The notes beneath the pieces are model-generated. The model saw nothing but the letters and a program-made list of their open reading frames with translations, ran no database searches and was not told the origin of the DNA. Both the position numbers and the translations under genes were made by a program. Below are positions 56,293 through 64,000 of a stretch of 64,000 bases of DNA, one piece after another. Source of the DNA: Caulobacter zeae (GTDB lineage: Bacteria; Pseudomonadota; Alphaproteobacteria; Caulobacterales; Caulobacteraceae); contig NZ_PJRS01000010.1 in assembly GCF_002858925.1 (NCBI RefSeq), positions 1 to 64,000 on the forward strand, read 5' to 3'. How positions within the stretch are numbered: the first letter of the stretch is position 1; every line of letters starts with the position of its first letter.

Positions 56293-57770
56293 GCGGCCCT
56301 TCGGCGGTTGCGTCGCGCCACCTCCCCTTCAACCTCGAAGCCGAGCAAGCCCTGCTAGGTATTCTGCTCTACGACAATGGCGCCTACGAGCGGCTACCCG
56401 ACAACCTTCGGCCGGATCGCTTCTACGAGCCGTTCCACCAACGGCTCTTCGGGGCGATCGAGACCCATATTCGCCAGGGGCAACTGGCCGGCACAATCCT
56501 GCTGGCCGAGGAGTTCAAGGGGGAGCCCGCGTTTGATGAGCTCGGCGGCGTGCGCTACCTGGCCGACCTCCTGGACCATGCACCGCCGGCGGCGAACGTC
56601 GTCGACTACGCTCGGGCGGTGATCGACGCCTCGCTCCGTCGAGACCTGATCAGCTTCGGCGATCAGACCAGCCATAGCGCGGCCGCCGCGGGCGTGGGGT
56701 CGGCGCATGAGCTGATTGAGAGCGCCGAACAGGCCTTGTTCGGCTTGGCGGAAGACCGCGGCGGGCAAGGAGGCTTCTCAGCATTCGAGGTAGCGCTCGA
56801 TGGATTCATGGAGACGGCCGCCCAGGCGATGAGCCGCGGCGGCGGCGTCACCGGCCTGTCCACCGGCTTGGTCGACCTGGATGCGAAGCTCGGAGGCCTG
56901 CACCCGTCGGACCTCATCATCCTCGCCGGCCGGCCGTCGATGGGCAAAACGGCCCTGGCGACCAACATCGCCTTCCATGCCGCTCGCAACTTCATTGGCG
57001 AGGCCCAGTCCGATGGGACAGTCAAAGCCGTGCGCGGTGGTCGGGTGGCCTTCTACTCCCTGGAGATGAGCAAGGAGCAGTTGGCCGGACGGATCGTGGC
57101 CGACGTCGCCGGGGTCTCTGGAGACCGGATCCGCAGGGGCCAGATAGAGCCGGAAGAATATCGGCGCATGCGCGACGCCACGGCGACCCTGCGTAGGATC
57201 CCGTTGCATATCGACGACGGTGGTGGAACGTCCATCGCCAAGATCACCGCTCGGGCCCGGCGCCTTAAGCGTCGGCAAGGCCTGGATCTGATCGTCGTCG
57301 ACTATCTGCAGCTCGCCAAGGCCGGCGGCCGCCCCGAGAACCGGGTCGCGGAGATCAGCGAGATCACGGGCGGCCTCAAGGCCCTGGCCAAGGATCTCGG
57401 CGTGCCGGTGATCGCCCTCTCGCAGCTAAGCCGAAAGGTGGAGGACCGCGAGGATAAGCGCCCGCAACTGGCGGATCTGCGAGAGTCCGGCTCGATCGAG
57501 CAAGACGCCGACGCCGTGCTCTTCGTCTTCCGCGAGGCCTACTACATCGGCCGGGCCGAGCCCAAGGCCGGCACTGCCGAGCATATGGCCTGGCAGGACG
57601 ACATGTCCCGCTGTGAGCGAGAGGCCGACGTCATCATTGCCAAGCAGCGGCACGGCCCGATCGGGACCGTAAAGCTCTCCTTCGACGGCGACACCACCCG
57701 CTTCGGCAACCTGGCGCGCGAGAACAGCGCCGGAGGATACGACCGCCTTTCATACAGGGGTTACGAGTGA
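56289..57770 (+). CDS. Phage replicative DNA helicase DnaB
   Basis: This 493-residue DnaB-type helicase has the N-terminal DnaG-interacting domain (FNLEAEQALLGILLYDNGAYERLPDNLRPDRFYEPFHQRLFG), then the RecA-like motor: Walker A GRPSMGKTAL (about residues 215-224), VDYLQL and ALSQLSRKVEDREDKRPQLADLRESGSIEQDAD. It moves 5'-3' on the lagging strand. It is part of the operon with the DUF1376 gene, overlapping it by 4 nt. A phage-encoded helicase next to a presumed initiator resembles the lambda O/P or P22 18/12 arrangement. Confidence 0.93.
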   Translation: MSGPSAVASRHLPFNLEAEQALLGILLYDNGAYERLPDNLRPDRFYEPFHQRLFGAIETHIRQGQLAGTILLAEEFKGEPAFDELGGVRYLADLLDHAPPAANVVDYARAVIDASLRRDLISFGDQTSHSAAAAGVGSAHELIESAEQALFGLAEDRGGQGGFSAFEVALDGFMETAAQAMSRGGGVTGLSTGLVDLDAKLGGLHPSDLIILAGRPSMGKTALATNIAFHAARNFIGEAQSDGTVKAVRGGRVAFYSLEMSKEQLAGRIVADVAGVSGDRIRRGQIEPEEYRRMRDATATLRRIPLHIDDGGGTSIAKITARARRLKRRQGLDLIVVDYLQLAKAGGRPENRVAEISEITGGLKALAKDLGVPVIALSQLSRKVEDREDKRPQLADLRESGSIEQDADAVLFVFREAYYIGRAEPKAGTAEHMAWQDDMSRCEREADVIIAKQRHGPIGTVKLSFDGDTTRFGNLARENSAGGYDRLSYRGYE

Positions 57771-58927
57771 CCGATCTTCCCGACCCCTTGGTGCCGGCGG
57801 AATGCTCGATGGCCGGCGACGACTGGTTTCCGCTCTACTTCGACCGGCTTCGGAAATCGAAGTGGTGGCGGCGCGCGAGCGACGTCGCCCGTGCCCGCAA
57901 CATCATGCTTTGGGGGGAGGCCTATAAGGCCCGTCCGGCGGGTTCCTTGCCGGACGACGATGACGAGCTGGCCGAGGCCGCGGGCTACGGCATGGACGTC
58001 GACGCGTTCCTTGAGTTCAAGGCCGACATCATGGCGCCCTGGACGCTGTGCTCCGACGGCCGATGGTATCACCCGACCGTCTGCGAGCAGGTGCTGGACA
58101 GCTGGGAGCGCCGCGGCGCCACGCGAAAAGCCGAGTCCGCTCGAAAGGCGGAGTATCGTCGGCGCGTCCGCTCGCAGGGCAAAGTCCCGGCGAAAAGTGC
58201 TGCGGTCCCACGGGACACACCCACCTGTCCCACGGGACACGAAGAAGATGGAGGCGGGTCCCACGGGACACCCCCCTCTGTCCCGCCGGGACTGGGACTA
58301 CAGACAATACAGACAGTACAAGAAGGGACTACCGTCCCTGTCGGATCGCCTCCGCCGATCGCGACCGTCACGTCTGTCCCCGACGGCGTGAACGCGAAGA
58401 GAGACCCCTGGGCGAGCGACGAGCATTTTGCCGCCGCGTGGAAGGCTTGCACCGACAAAGGCCGCACCCGGAGCAGCCGTGCGAAGGCCTGGCCCGAGTG
58501 GCGTCGAGTTCGTGACCGCGTCGGCGGCGAGGCGCTCGCGCGAGCGATGGCCCGGTACGTCGCTGCCGACGAGGACGCCAAACGCACTGGCGGGCCCGGC
58601 TTCCACCTCTGGCTCAAAGATGGCCGGTACGAGCACTGGCTGGGACCGTCCGCCGTCGCTGCGGCACCGGTCTGCGCCTTCCCCGGCCCGCCCGCCCTCC
58701 GAGCCAGCGTCGTGGACGTCGCCGGAGAGGACTTCGCGCTGAAGTTCATCGATCCAGCGGGCTGGCGTGACGCCGACCGGACGCTCGTCGCCCGCAACAT
58801 CATGGCGGCCGATCGGATCCACCGCGAGCTGCGGGACTGGCTGACCCGAACCGGCGTGAGGTTGGAGGTCCATGGCGAGCACGTTCACCGTGATCGGGCC
58901 GCCTTGAGCACTGGAGTGCAACGATGA
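57767..58927 (+). CDS. DUF1376-domain phage replication protein with intragenic origin-like repeats
   Basis: This 386-residue protein has an N-terminal DUF1376-type domain (DWFPLYFDRLRKSKWWRRASDVARARNIMLWGEAYKARPAGSLPDDDDELA). A low-complexity Pro/Gly/Thr-rich linker (about residues 145-200) follows, then a C-terminal DNA-binding-like helical part (RDPWASDEHFAAAWKACTDKGRTRSSRAKAWPEWRRV). It overlaps DnaB by 4 nt. By position and domain order it is a lambda O-like initiator. The linker DNA carries repeated palindromes (58205-58292), so the gene may encode both initiator and origin. Confidence 0.7.
   Translation: MTDLPDPLVPAECSMAGDDWFPLYFDRLRKSKWWRRASDVARARNIMLWGEAYKARPAGSLPDDDDELAEAAGYGMDVDAFLEFKADIMAPWTLCSDGRWYHPTVCEQVLDSWERRGATRKAESARKAEYRRRVRSQGKVPAKSAAVPRDTPTCPTGHEEDGGGSHGTPPSVPPGLGLQTIQTVQEGTTVPVGSPPPIATVTSVPDGVNAKRDPWASDEHFAAAWKACTDKGRTRSSRAKAWPEWRRVRDRVGGEALARAMARYVAADEDAKRTGGPGFHLWLKDGRYEHWLGPSAVAAAPVCAFPGPPALRASVVDVAGEDFALKFIDPAGWRDADRTLVARNIMAADRIHRELRDWLTRTGVRLEVHGEHVHRDRAALSTGVQR
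58205..58331. other. Candidate phage replication origin inside the DUF1376 gene
   Basis: GTCCCACGGGAC occurs at 58205-58216, 58227-58238 and 58258-58269, and GTCCCGCCGGGAC at 58280-58292. The start-to-start spacings are 22, 31 and 22 bp, close to 2, 3 and 2 helical turns, so all four face the same side of the DNA. An A-rich tract with CAGACA repeats (58300-58320) follows, as a melting region would. Further half-sites lie around 58184 and 58326-58338. Confidence 0.6.
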
Positions 58928-58950
58928 GGCAGCCCGATGTTGAGTTCGGC

Positions 58951-59238
58951 TTAGGGGCGAAGAGCCGGCGCGATATTGCCGTCCGATTTGAACTCGGCAG
59001 GTTCACCGTAAGTGTGGCGAGTGATGACGATCTTAAGTTCGTGATCGCCTCCCGAGAGCACCAGATGGGTGTCCGGAGCATCCTGGGCTTGCCGCAGGGT
59101 ATCCACGTCGCCTTCGACGGTGCCGAACGCGGAGAGGCCGCGGCGGTCCTGCACCACCGTCAGGTGGTAGCGAACCGGGGCGTCGCTTTCGCCGAATTGC
59201 AGCGCACCGATGCCATCGAAGATCCTCGGATTCTTCAT
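58951..59238 (-). CDS. Phage protein of unknown function on the opposite strand
   Basis: This 95-residue protein is rich in beta-strand-type segments (MKNPRIFDGIGALQFGESDAPVRYHLTVVQDRRG, THLVLSGGDHELKIVITRHTYGEP). The ATG at 59238 follows GAGAGAGACGAC. The antisense plus-strand ORF (58924-59400) is longer but looks like a shadow. It is convergent with the DUF1376 gene. Confidence 0.55.
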   Translation of the reverse strand: MKNPRIFDGIGALQFGESDAPVRYHLTVVQDRRGLSAFGTVEGDVDTLRQAQDAPDTHLVLSGGDHELKIVITRHTYGEPAEFKSDGNIAPALRP

Positions 59239-59384
59239 GTCGTCTCTCTCTCAGCTGGGGCGTCATCTCGACGCTCAATCGGCCCACAGGCGGACCGTGG
59301 GGATAGGTATGCCAAGGCCTTTCAGCGGCGCCTAGGCCTCCGCTCGCCTGCCTGCTCGTCCCCCTCCAGGATCAACCTCCTTCA

Positions 59385-60101
59385 ATGGCTTGCCGCATGA
59401 CCGCCCAGCTCAAGTCCAGTTCCTCGATGGCCTCCTCGCTCGTCCGCCGCCAGCTCGGCGACAAGCTCGACGCCCTACGGATCCGCGCCGACAACGACCA
59501 CCGCTGCGGTGTGACCCCGAGCCTGCGGAAAGCGGAGCAGGCGATCATGGCCGGCCGCTATCCCGACGCCGGCCGCTTTCTGCAGGACGCTGAGGAAAAG
59601 CTCGACCAGCGTGCGGCTGCTCGCGAGGCGGCCGCCGCGGCCGAGGCCGCGGAGCGCCAGGCCCGGCGCCGTGGCGTGCTCACGGCGCACACGCCGGGCG
59701 GACCGTCGACCCGGGACGGCTTTCTCTGGCTGGTGAAAAAGGGCCGGGTTACGCCGCACCGCCGGGACGCCGGCCAACGCTACGGCGAGCTCTACGCCCG
59801 GGCCCGGGGGGACAGCATCAAGTCAGCCCTAAACGACAACGTCGGCGGCCGCGCCGGCGACAGCCCGGCCGACGCTCGGCTTCGCGCGGTGTTCGACCTC
59901 GACGCAGCCAACCTGCACATCTACCGCGCCATGGGTGAGGCGCATGGTCGGCGCCTGGTGGCTCTCCTGGAAGCAGTGTGCGGCATCGGCACGACGCTTC
60001 GCGAGGTGGCCGGCGGCGACGACCGTAAGGCTGCCATTCTCGAGGCCGATCTGATGACCGCCCTAGATATGGAGGCGATCCACTTCGGGGTATGTCGATA
60101 G
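59385..60101 (+). CDS. Phage regulator-like protein (resembles DUF6456)
   Basis: This protein of about 234-238 residues has an Ala/Arg-rich coiled start (VRRQLGDKLDALRIRADND, ALRKAEQAIMAGRYPDAGRFLQDAEEKLDQRAAAREAAAAAEAAERQARRR). A C-terminal region has RDGFLWLVKKGRVTPHRRDAGQRYGELYARARGDSIKSA, recalling DUF6456-type phage proteins. ATGs at 59385 and 59397 are both possible. It may be a late-gene regulator. Assignment is weak. Confidence 0.5.
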   Translation: MACRMTAQLKSSSSMASSLVRRQLGDKLDALRIRADNDHRCGVTPSLRKAEQAIMAGRYPDAGRFLQDAEEKLDQRAAAREAAAAAEAAERQARRRGVLTAHTPGGPSTRDGFLWLVKKGRVTPHRRDAGQRYGELYARARGDSIKSALNDNVGGRAGDSPADARLRAVFDLDAANLHIYRAMGEAHGRRLVALLEAVCGIGTTLREVAGGDDRKAAILEADLMTALDMEAIHFGVCR

Positions 60102-60182
60102 CGGCGGTACGCGCTAGGCGGGAATTAACCTCTGCCATTCAATGAATGCGCACATTACGCGCTCATGGCTGGAGGAAGTGCA

Positions 60183-61040
60183 GTGGCCACAAAAGAATCC
60201 GGAAAGCCAAGTATATTTTGGTTTCTCGTAATGCTTTTGGCGGTGTTCGTGGCTTGGTGGGGCCTTGTAGCTTTGGGGGCCACCGGCCTGAATATCTGGC
60301 CCGGCAAGGAGTGGAACTTTGAAAGGACGGGTCAGCTCGGCGATTCCTTTGGGATCCTCAGCGCGTTTATGACCACGCTCGCCGCGTTTTTTACTTATCG
60401 AACACTGGTAGAGGAAAGGGAAGCGTATCGTCTTCAACAGCAGCGTGACAATCGGCTCGATCGTATAGCTAAAGCATCAGCCGAGAGGCTTCATAAGCGA
60501 GAGCGACAACAAGATGAGGCAGCATCTCTAAGCGCTGCGGAGGCTCGCTTCTTTCGCATGCTGGACCTTCGGTTAGCCATCCTGGGCGAGATGGTCTTCT
60601 ACGAGGACGGCAAGCCCCTGATGGGCCGAAATGCGATAAACGCGATGTTTCGCACAGTTAACACAAGTTTTGACATCAATTCATCGATTATAGAAAAAGA
60701 AAAACTCGCCAATAGGTTCACTTACGTTTCCGCACATTATCACAGATTTACGTACCATATAATCAAAGATCTTGTAGACGGACCTCTTCAAGCCGACGCT
60801 TATCGATACGCCCGCATTCTTCGGGCGCAGCTATCCGAGAGCGAGCTCGCTATGATCGCTTTTACATGTGCCTATGGCGATGGCCGCGGGCGATTTGCCG
60901 ATTTCGCTAGGGAGTTTGCTTTTTTCCACAACCTCTCGGCAAAGACTATTAAGGATTTTGGTTTGCGAGAGGCACTTGGCGATGCTGCTTTCGAGAGGGC
61001 GAGCAGTGAGGGAGCTGTGCCCGGAGCCGAACCCACTTGA
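60183..61040 (+). CDS. AbiC-like putative phage abortive-infection protein
   Basis: This protein of about 285 residues has two N-terminal membrane helices (about residues 9-33, FWFLVMLLAVFVAWWGLVALGA; 50-68, LGDSFGILSAFMTTLAAFF). A coiled segment (VEEREAYRLQQQRDNRLDRIAKASAERLHKRERQQDEAASL) and a cytosolic domain follow. The domain ends with the AbiC-type segment VSAHYHRFTYHIIKDLVD ... YARILRAQLSESELAMIAF. A GTG at 60183 has GGAGG upstream; an ATG at 60165 does not. Codon use is visibly richer in A and T than that of neighbouring genes. It may give the lysogen resistance to other phages. Confidence 0.7.
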   Translation: MATKESGKPSIFWFLVMLLAVFVAWWGLVALGATGLNIWPGKEWNFERTGQLGDSFGILSAFMTTLAAFFTYRTLVEEREAYRLQQQRDNRLDRIAKASAERLHKRERQQDEAASLSAAEARFFRMLDLRLAILGEMVFYEDGKPLMGRNAINAMFRTVNTSFDINSSIIEKEKLANRFTYVSAHYHRFTYHIIKDLVDGPLQADAYRYARILRAQLSESELAMIAFTCAYGDGRGRFADFAREFAFFHNLSAKTIKDFGLREALGDAAFERASSEGAVPGAEPT

Positions 61041-61095
61041 CCAATCCGCGCGAACAAGTTCTAAATGCGTTCACGGTGTCGCTTTGCGCCACCAG

Positions 61096-61125
61096 AGAGC
61101 CCCGCCGGTCCACCTGCGGGGCTCT
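61096..61125 (+). terminator. Intrinsic terminator after the AbiC-like gene
   Basis: AGAGCCCCGC (61096-61105) pairs with GCGGGGCTCT (61116-61125), followed by TTTTAC. It gives the AbiC-like gene its own transcriptional end. Confidence 0.85.
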
Positions 61126-61132
61126 TTTACTT

Positions 61133-61396
61133 CTACGCCTTGATCCGCTGGATCACGGAACCGATGAAGCTGAATGCCGAAGAGGTTGTCTCAGCGTCCC
61201 AGGCATAGAGAGCGCTGACGCCGGCCACCGTGAATGTGATCGCAGCTAGTGCGCGCAGCCCCCACGCCTTGGCCCTGTCGATCACGTGGGCCTCGAAACT
61301 CTGCCCCACCTTAAGCGCATTGTCGTAGTGAACCTTGTTAGCTAGCCAGAGAAGTGCAGCGGTCACGGCGGCAGCAACAATCGCTAAAATGAGCAT
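61133..61396 (-). CDS. Small phage membrane protein
   Basis: This 87-residue protein has two hydrophobic helices (about residues 2-20, LILAIVAAAVTAALLWLA; 46-66, GLRALAAITFTVAGVSALYA). It may be a holin-like or superinfection protein, but no motif decides. It is convergent with the AbiC-like gene across the terminator, on the opposite strand to the packaging genes. Confidence 0.5.
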   Translation of the reverse strand: MLILAIVAAAVTAALLWLANKVHYDNALKVGQSFEAHVIDRAKAWGLRALAAITFTVAGVSALYAWDAETTSSAFSFIGSVIQRIKA

Positions 61397-61576
61397 TTCA
61401 TCTCCTAAGGGTGGTTTCTGAGAAACAACCTTCAGCGTACCGCTTACCGACCCATGAACTTTCAGGGCTAATTGCTACTCACGTTAACTGCGCCTCCACC
61501 CTATGTTCGGAGCTACGGCAATGGCTAGGAATGGGACTACGCGGCAAACGTCACCGACGCGACCGCCGGCTCGATA

Positions 61577-61927
61577 GTGGGGAAGCTTTCAGCGCTCCCG
61601 CCACGCCTATCGGCCCTGCCTGTACGAGTGGCCTTCCGCCGGGATGAACAGGGCCACAGCCCCCAGGCCGAACCCTGGCGCGGCTGGTACAACCTCAAGC
61701 GCTGGAAAGACCTGCGCCTTCGGGTGTTCGAACGCGACCTCTTCACCTGCCAATGCGGCTGCGCCCGCATCGAATGCGACACTAGCGATCTGGTCTGCGA
61801 CCACATCGAGCCGCATCGAGGCGACCCCGCCCTCTTCTGGTCGGAGGCCAACCTCCAGACCCTTACCAAGGCCTGTCACGACGGCTGGAAGCAGCGCCTG
61901 GAGCGCCAACGGCGCCTCGCCCCCTAA
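61577..61927 (+). CDS. Phage HNH endonuclease
   Basis: This 116-residue HNH nuclease has the RWKDLRLRVFERDLFTCQCGC start, the DHIEPHRGD metal/His motif, the NLQTLTKACHDGWK end, and two zinc-type cysteine pairs. Such nucleases lie beside terminase genes in HK97-type cos phages and help cut the genome during packaging. The start is a GTG at 61577. The HNH, terS, terL order matches. Confidence 0.88.
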   Translation: MGKLSALPPRLSALPVRVAFRRDEQGHSPQAEPWRGWYNLKRWKDLRLRVFERDLFTCQCGCARIECDTSDLVCDHIEPHRGDPALFWSEANLQTLTKACHDGWKQRLERQRRLAP

Positions 61928-62062
61928 CCACCCACCATGTGGGGCAACGGGAGGGGGGGGGGCAAAAGTCTGGATGCCTCTGGGCGGAAGACCGGCGACC
62001 CCCGCACGCGCAGATTTTTTCCCGGGCTCACAAAATAGGAGGGTGCGTACAGGTACGCGCCG

Positions 62063-62644
62063 ATGCTCATGGCCGATCGAAAACAAGCGATCGACTGGGC
62101 GGCGATCGAGCACGATTTCCGTAACGGATCCATGTCGTTGCGTGAAATGGCGAAGTGGTACGGTGTGTCCGATGGCGCCATTCGCAAGAGGGCCAAGTCT
62201 GGCGGGTGGGAGCGCGCGGCCCGGCCCGAAAGTACGCACCGCGCACCGGCGTCAACCAATGCGGCTGGGGGCTCACCGCGAACCGCCCTGACGGCGGCTG
62301 CGGCTAGCCCGGTGGCGATCATCGGGCGCGGCCGAAACCTGGTTCTTCGCCTGCTCGACGAGCTCGAGGCCACGACCTGCAATATCGGTGAACTCGATGC
62401 CTTCATCGTTCAGGCTACTGGCGGGGATCAGGCCAAGCAGTGCGAGGCGCTCCGGCAGGCCACGTCGCTGAAGCAGCGGTCGGACGTGCTGCGTGCACTT
62501 GCCCTCGCGGCGAAGACGCTCTCGGAAGCCGGTCCCCAGGTGGGTAAAAAGGAGGAACGGAACCAAGCCGCCCAGGAGGTTGTCGAAGCAGGCGGAATCT
62601 ACGCGCCGCGTCGAGGACCTCGCCTTGCGGTGGACAATAGCTGA
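62063..62644 (+). CDS. Terminase small subunit
   Basis: This 193-residue protein has an N-terminal helix-turn-helix-like part ([41 protein letters not shown]) typical of small terminase subunits that recognise the packaging site. Helical segments ([41 protein letters not shown]) support oligomerisation. The stop overlaps the large-subunit ATG by one base. A 10-G run at about 61951-61962 lies just upstream. Confidence 0.85.
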   Translation: MLMADRKQAIDWAAIEHDFRNGSMSLREMAKWYGVSDGAIRKRAKSGGWERAARPESTHRAPASTNAAGGSPRTALTAAAASPVAIIGRGRNLVLRLLDELEATTCNIGELDAFIVQATGGDQAKQCEALRQATSLKQRSDVLRALALAAKTLSEAGPQVGKKEERNQAAQEVVEAGGIYAPRRGPRLAVDNS

Positions 62645-64000
62645 TGGCCTTCGACACCGCGTGTGTCGACTGGGAGCAGCGAATAGTCGGACGCCGCTCG
62701 CTGATTCCCGCTCCGCTCTTCGCCAATGAGGCCGAAGAGGCACTGGCAGTCTTCAAGTCACTACGGATCGTTGATGCTCCAGGTCAGCCGACCTTCGGCG
62801 AAGCTTGTGAACAGTGGGTGTTCGACTTCGTCGGCGCCATCTTCGGCGCCTACGATGCCGACGCGGGACGCCAGCTCATCCGCGAATTCTTCCTGCTCAT
62901 CAGCAAGAAGAACAGCAAGTCGACGATCGCTGCCGGGATCATGCTCACCGCGCTGATCCGAAACTGGCGACACTCGGCCCTGCTGCTGATCCTGGCGCCA
63001 ACCCTTGAGGTGGCGAACAACGCATTTACGCCCGCCCGGGATATGGTGCGCGCCGACAACGCGCTGGCGGCGCTGCTCCATGTCCAGGAGCACACCCGCA
63101 CCATCACGCACCGGCAGACCAAAGCTATCCTGAAGGTCATCGCGGCCGATTCCGACACGGTGTCAGGCGTCAAATCGTCATTCGTCCTGGTCGACGAGCT
63201 TTGGATTTTCGGCAAGCGGCCCAAGGCCGACGCCATGCTGCGGGAAGCGACCGGCGGCCTGGTCTCAAGGCCGGAAGGCTTCGTTATCTGGTTGACGACG
63301 CAGGCCGACGAAGAGCCGGCGGGCGTGTTCAAGGCGAAGCTCGACTACGCCCGCGACGTCCGCGACGGCGAGATCGACGATCCTCGCTTCCTGCCGGTGC
63401 TCTACGAGTTCCCCGAAAGCATGATCGCCTCCAAGGCGTATCTGCTGCCGAAGAACTTCTACGTCACCAACCCGAACATCGGCCGGTCGGTCGACGTCGA
63501 GTGGCTGACCGACGAGCTGCGAAAGGTGATCAACGCCACCGGCGGTGAGTTGCAGGTCTTCTTGGCCAAGCACCTCAACGTCGAGATCGGCCTGCGCCTG
63601 GCGCATAACCGCTGGCGCGGCGCCGACTACTGGGAAGCGACGGCCGACACGACGCTGACGCTCGACGAGCTGATGCGCCGCTCCGAGGTCTGCACCGTCG
63701 GCATCGACGGCGGCGGCCTGGACGACCTGTTCGGCTTCGCCGTGATGGGTCGCTGTCGCGAGACCCGCGACTTCCTGCTGTGGAACCGGGCCTGGGCGCA
63801 GACGGACGTTTTCGAACGTCGAAAGGACATCGTCACCCAACTCCGAGAGTTCGAGGCCGATAAGGACCTCGTCGCGTGCGAAACCCCTGGTGACGACATC
63901 GCCGACATCGTGGCCATCTGCATTCGCCTGCGCGATGCGGGCCTGCTGCCGGAGACCGGGGCCGTCGGGCTCGACCCGGCGGGCGTCGCCGACTTGGTTG
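62644..64000 (+). CDS. Terminase large subunit (truncated by the window)
   Basis: The first 452 codons of a terminase large subunit are present. The ATPase has a Walker A-like SKKNSKST (about residues 95-102), [13 protein letters not shown], and Walker [10 protein letters not shown] (about 179-187). The nuclease domain begins with [20 protein letters not shown]. It drives DNA packaging in a head/tail phage. The gene continues past the right edge. Portal and head genes would follow. Confidence 0.93.
   Translation, partial: MAFDTACVDWEQRIVGRRSLIPAPLFANEAEEALAVFKSLRIVDAPGQPTFGEACEQWVFDFVGAIFGAYDADAGRQLIREFFLLISKKNSKSTIAAGIMLTALIRNWRHSALLLILAPTLEVANNAFTPARDMVRADNALAALLHVQEHTRTITHRQTKAILKVIAADSDTVSGVKSSFVLVDELWIFGKRPKADAMLREATGGLVSRPEGFVIWLTTQADEEPAGVFKAKLDYARDVRDGEIDDPRFLPVLYEFPESMIASKAYLLPKNFYVTNPNIGRSVDVEWLTDELRKVINATGGELQVFLAKHLNVEIGLRLAHNRWRGADYWEATADTTLTLDELMRRSEVCTVGIDGGGLDDLFGFAVMGRCRETRDFLLWNRAWAQTDVFERRKDIVTQLREFEADKDLVACETPGDDIADIVAICIRLRDAGLLPETGAVGLDPAGVADLV

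Noticed and set aside
58205..58292. CRISPR-like repetition in the DUF1376 gene
   Set aside because: The repeat units are 12-13 bp with unequal 10-20 bp gaps and lie within an open frame, unlike CRISPR repeats and spacers.
58924..59400. Plus-strand ORF between the DUF1376 gene and 59385
   Set aside because: The minus-strand ORF has a better ribosome site and a protein-like sequence; the plus-strand reading ends in a Ser/Arg-rich tail.

Overview
The window is GC-rich alphaproteobacterial DNA with dense, tightly overlapping genes. It almost certainly comes from Caulobacter or a close relative, because it carries a complete holdfast-anchor operon (hfaA-hfaB-hfaD), TonB-dependent transport, a DUF3126 gene and Caulobacter-style short intergenic palindromes. 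Positions 1 to about 49240 are chromosomal. From about 49255 to the right edge lies an integrated temperate phage of lambdoid layout.

Chromosomal part. An Rrf2 regulator (725) follows an unusual G-poor stretch. Next come a CBS protein, hfaABD (1912-4523), a serine hydrolase, an M16 lipoprotein peptidase and a Cys/Asn-rich secreted protein. PAS and methyltransferase genes follow, then an aldo/keto reductase gene broken by an 8-bp tandem duplication, and a GMC oxidoreductase. A metal-resistance island (16951-21544) joins a CnrY/CnrX/CnrH-like anti-sigma, sensor and ECF sigma cassette to copA, copB and a CusF-like gene. Two promoters in it share the motif TGAGGGA-N15-CGTA. Then follow a gamma-carbonic anhydrase, phoH with a terminator-bearing leader, an OPT transporter, a TetR/MFS pair, cysE, NUDIX, nitroreductase, queF, SDR and porin genes. 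A minus-strand operon (34845-40293) encodes a TonB receptor, an MFS transporter, RutA and a RutB-like hydrolase. It sits beside a RES/Xre toxin-antitoxin pair and a GntR regulator. Map, SfsA, a CinA-type protein, small regulators and two tandem secreted paralogues complete this part.

Prophage part. The left end carries only the 3' portion of a tRNA-Leu(UAA) gene, the expected duplicated attachment site, followed by a TacT-like acetyltransferase toxin with a very short antitoxin, and a tyrosine integrase. The immunity region has an Xre repressor (53512-54486), a divergent Cro-like gene (54564) and matching operators on both sides of the repressor. Replication genes follow: DnaB and a DUF1376 protein whose linker region carries four GTCCC/GGGAC palindromes at near-integral helical spacing, a candidate lambda-type origin. 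An AbiC-like gene, an HNH nuclease and the small and large terminase subunits come next. The large subunit runs off the right edge.

The main leads are the Cnr-like cassette wired to copper genes, the intragenic phage origin, the minimal TacA/TacT pair, the AbiC-like prophage gene, the isolated RutA/RutB operon, and two transcribed-looking intergenic regions that end in strong terminators.
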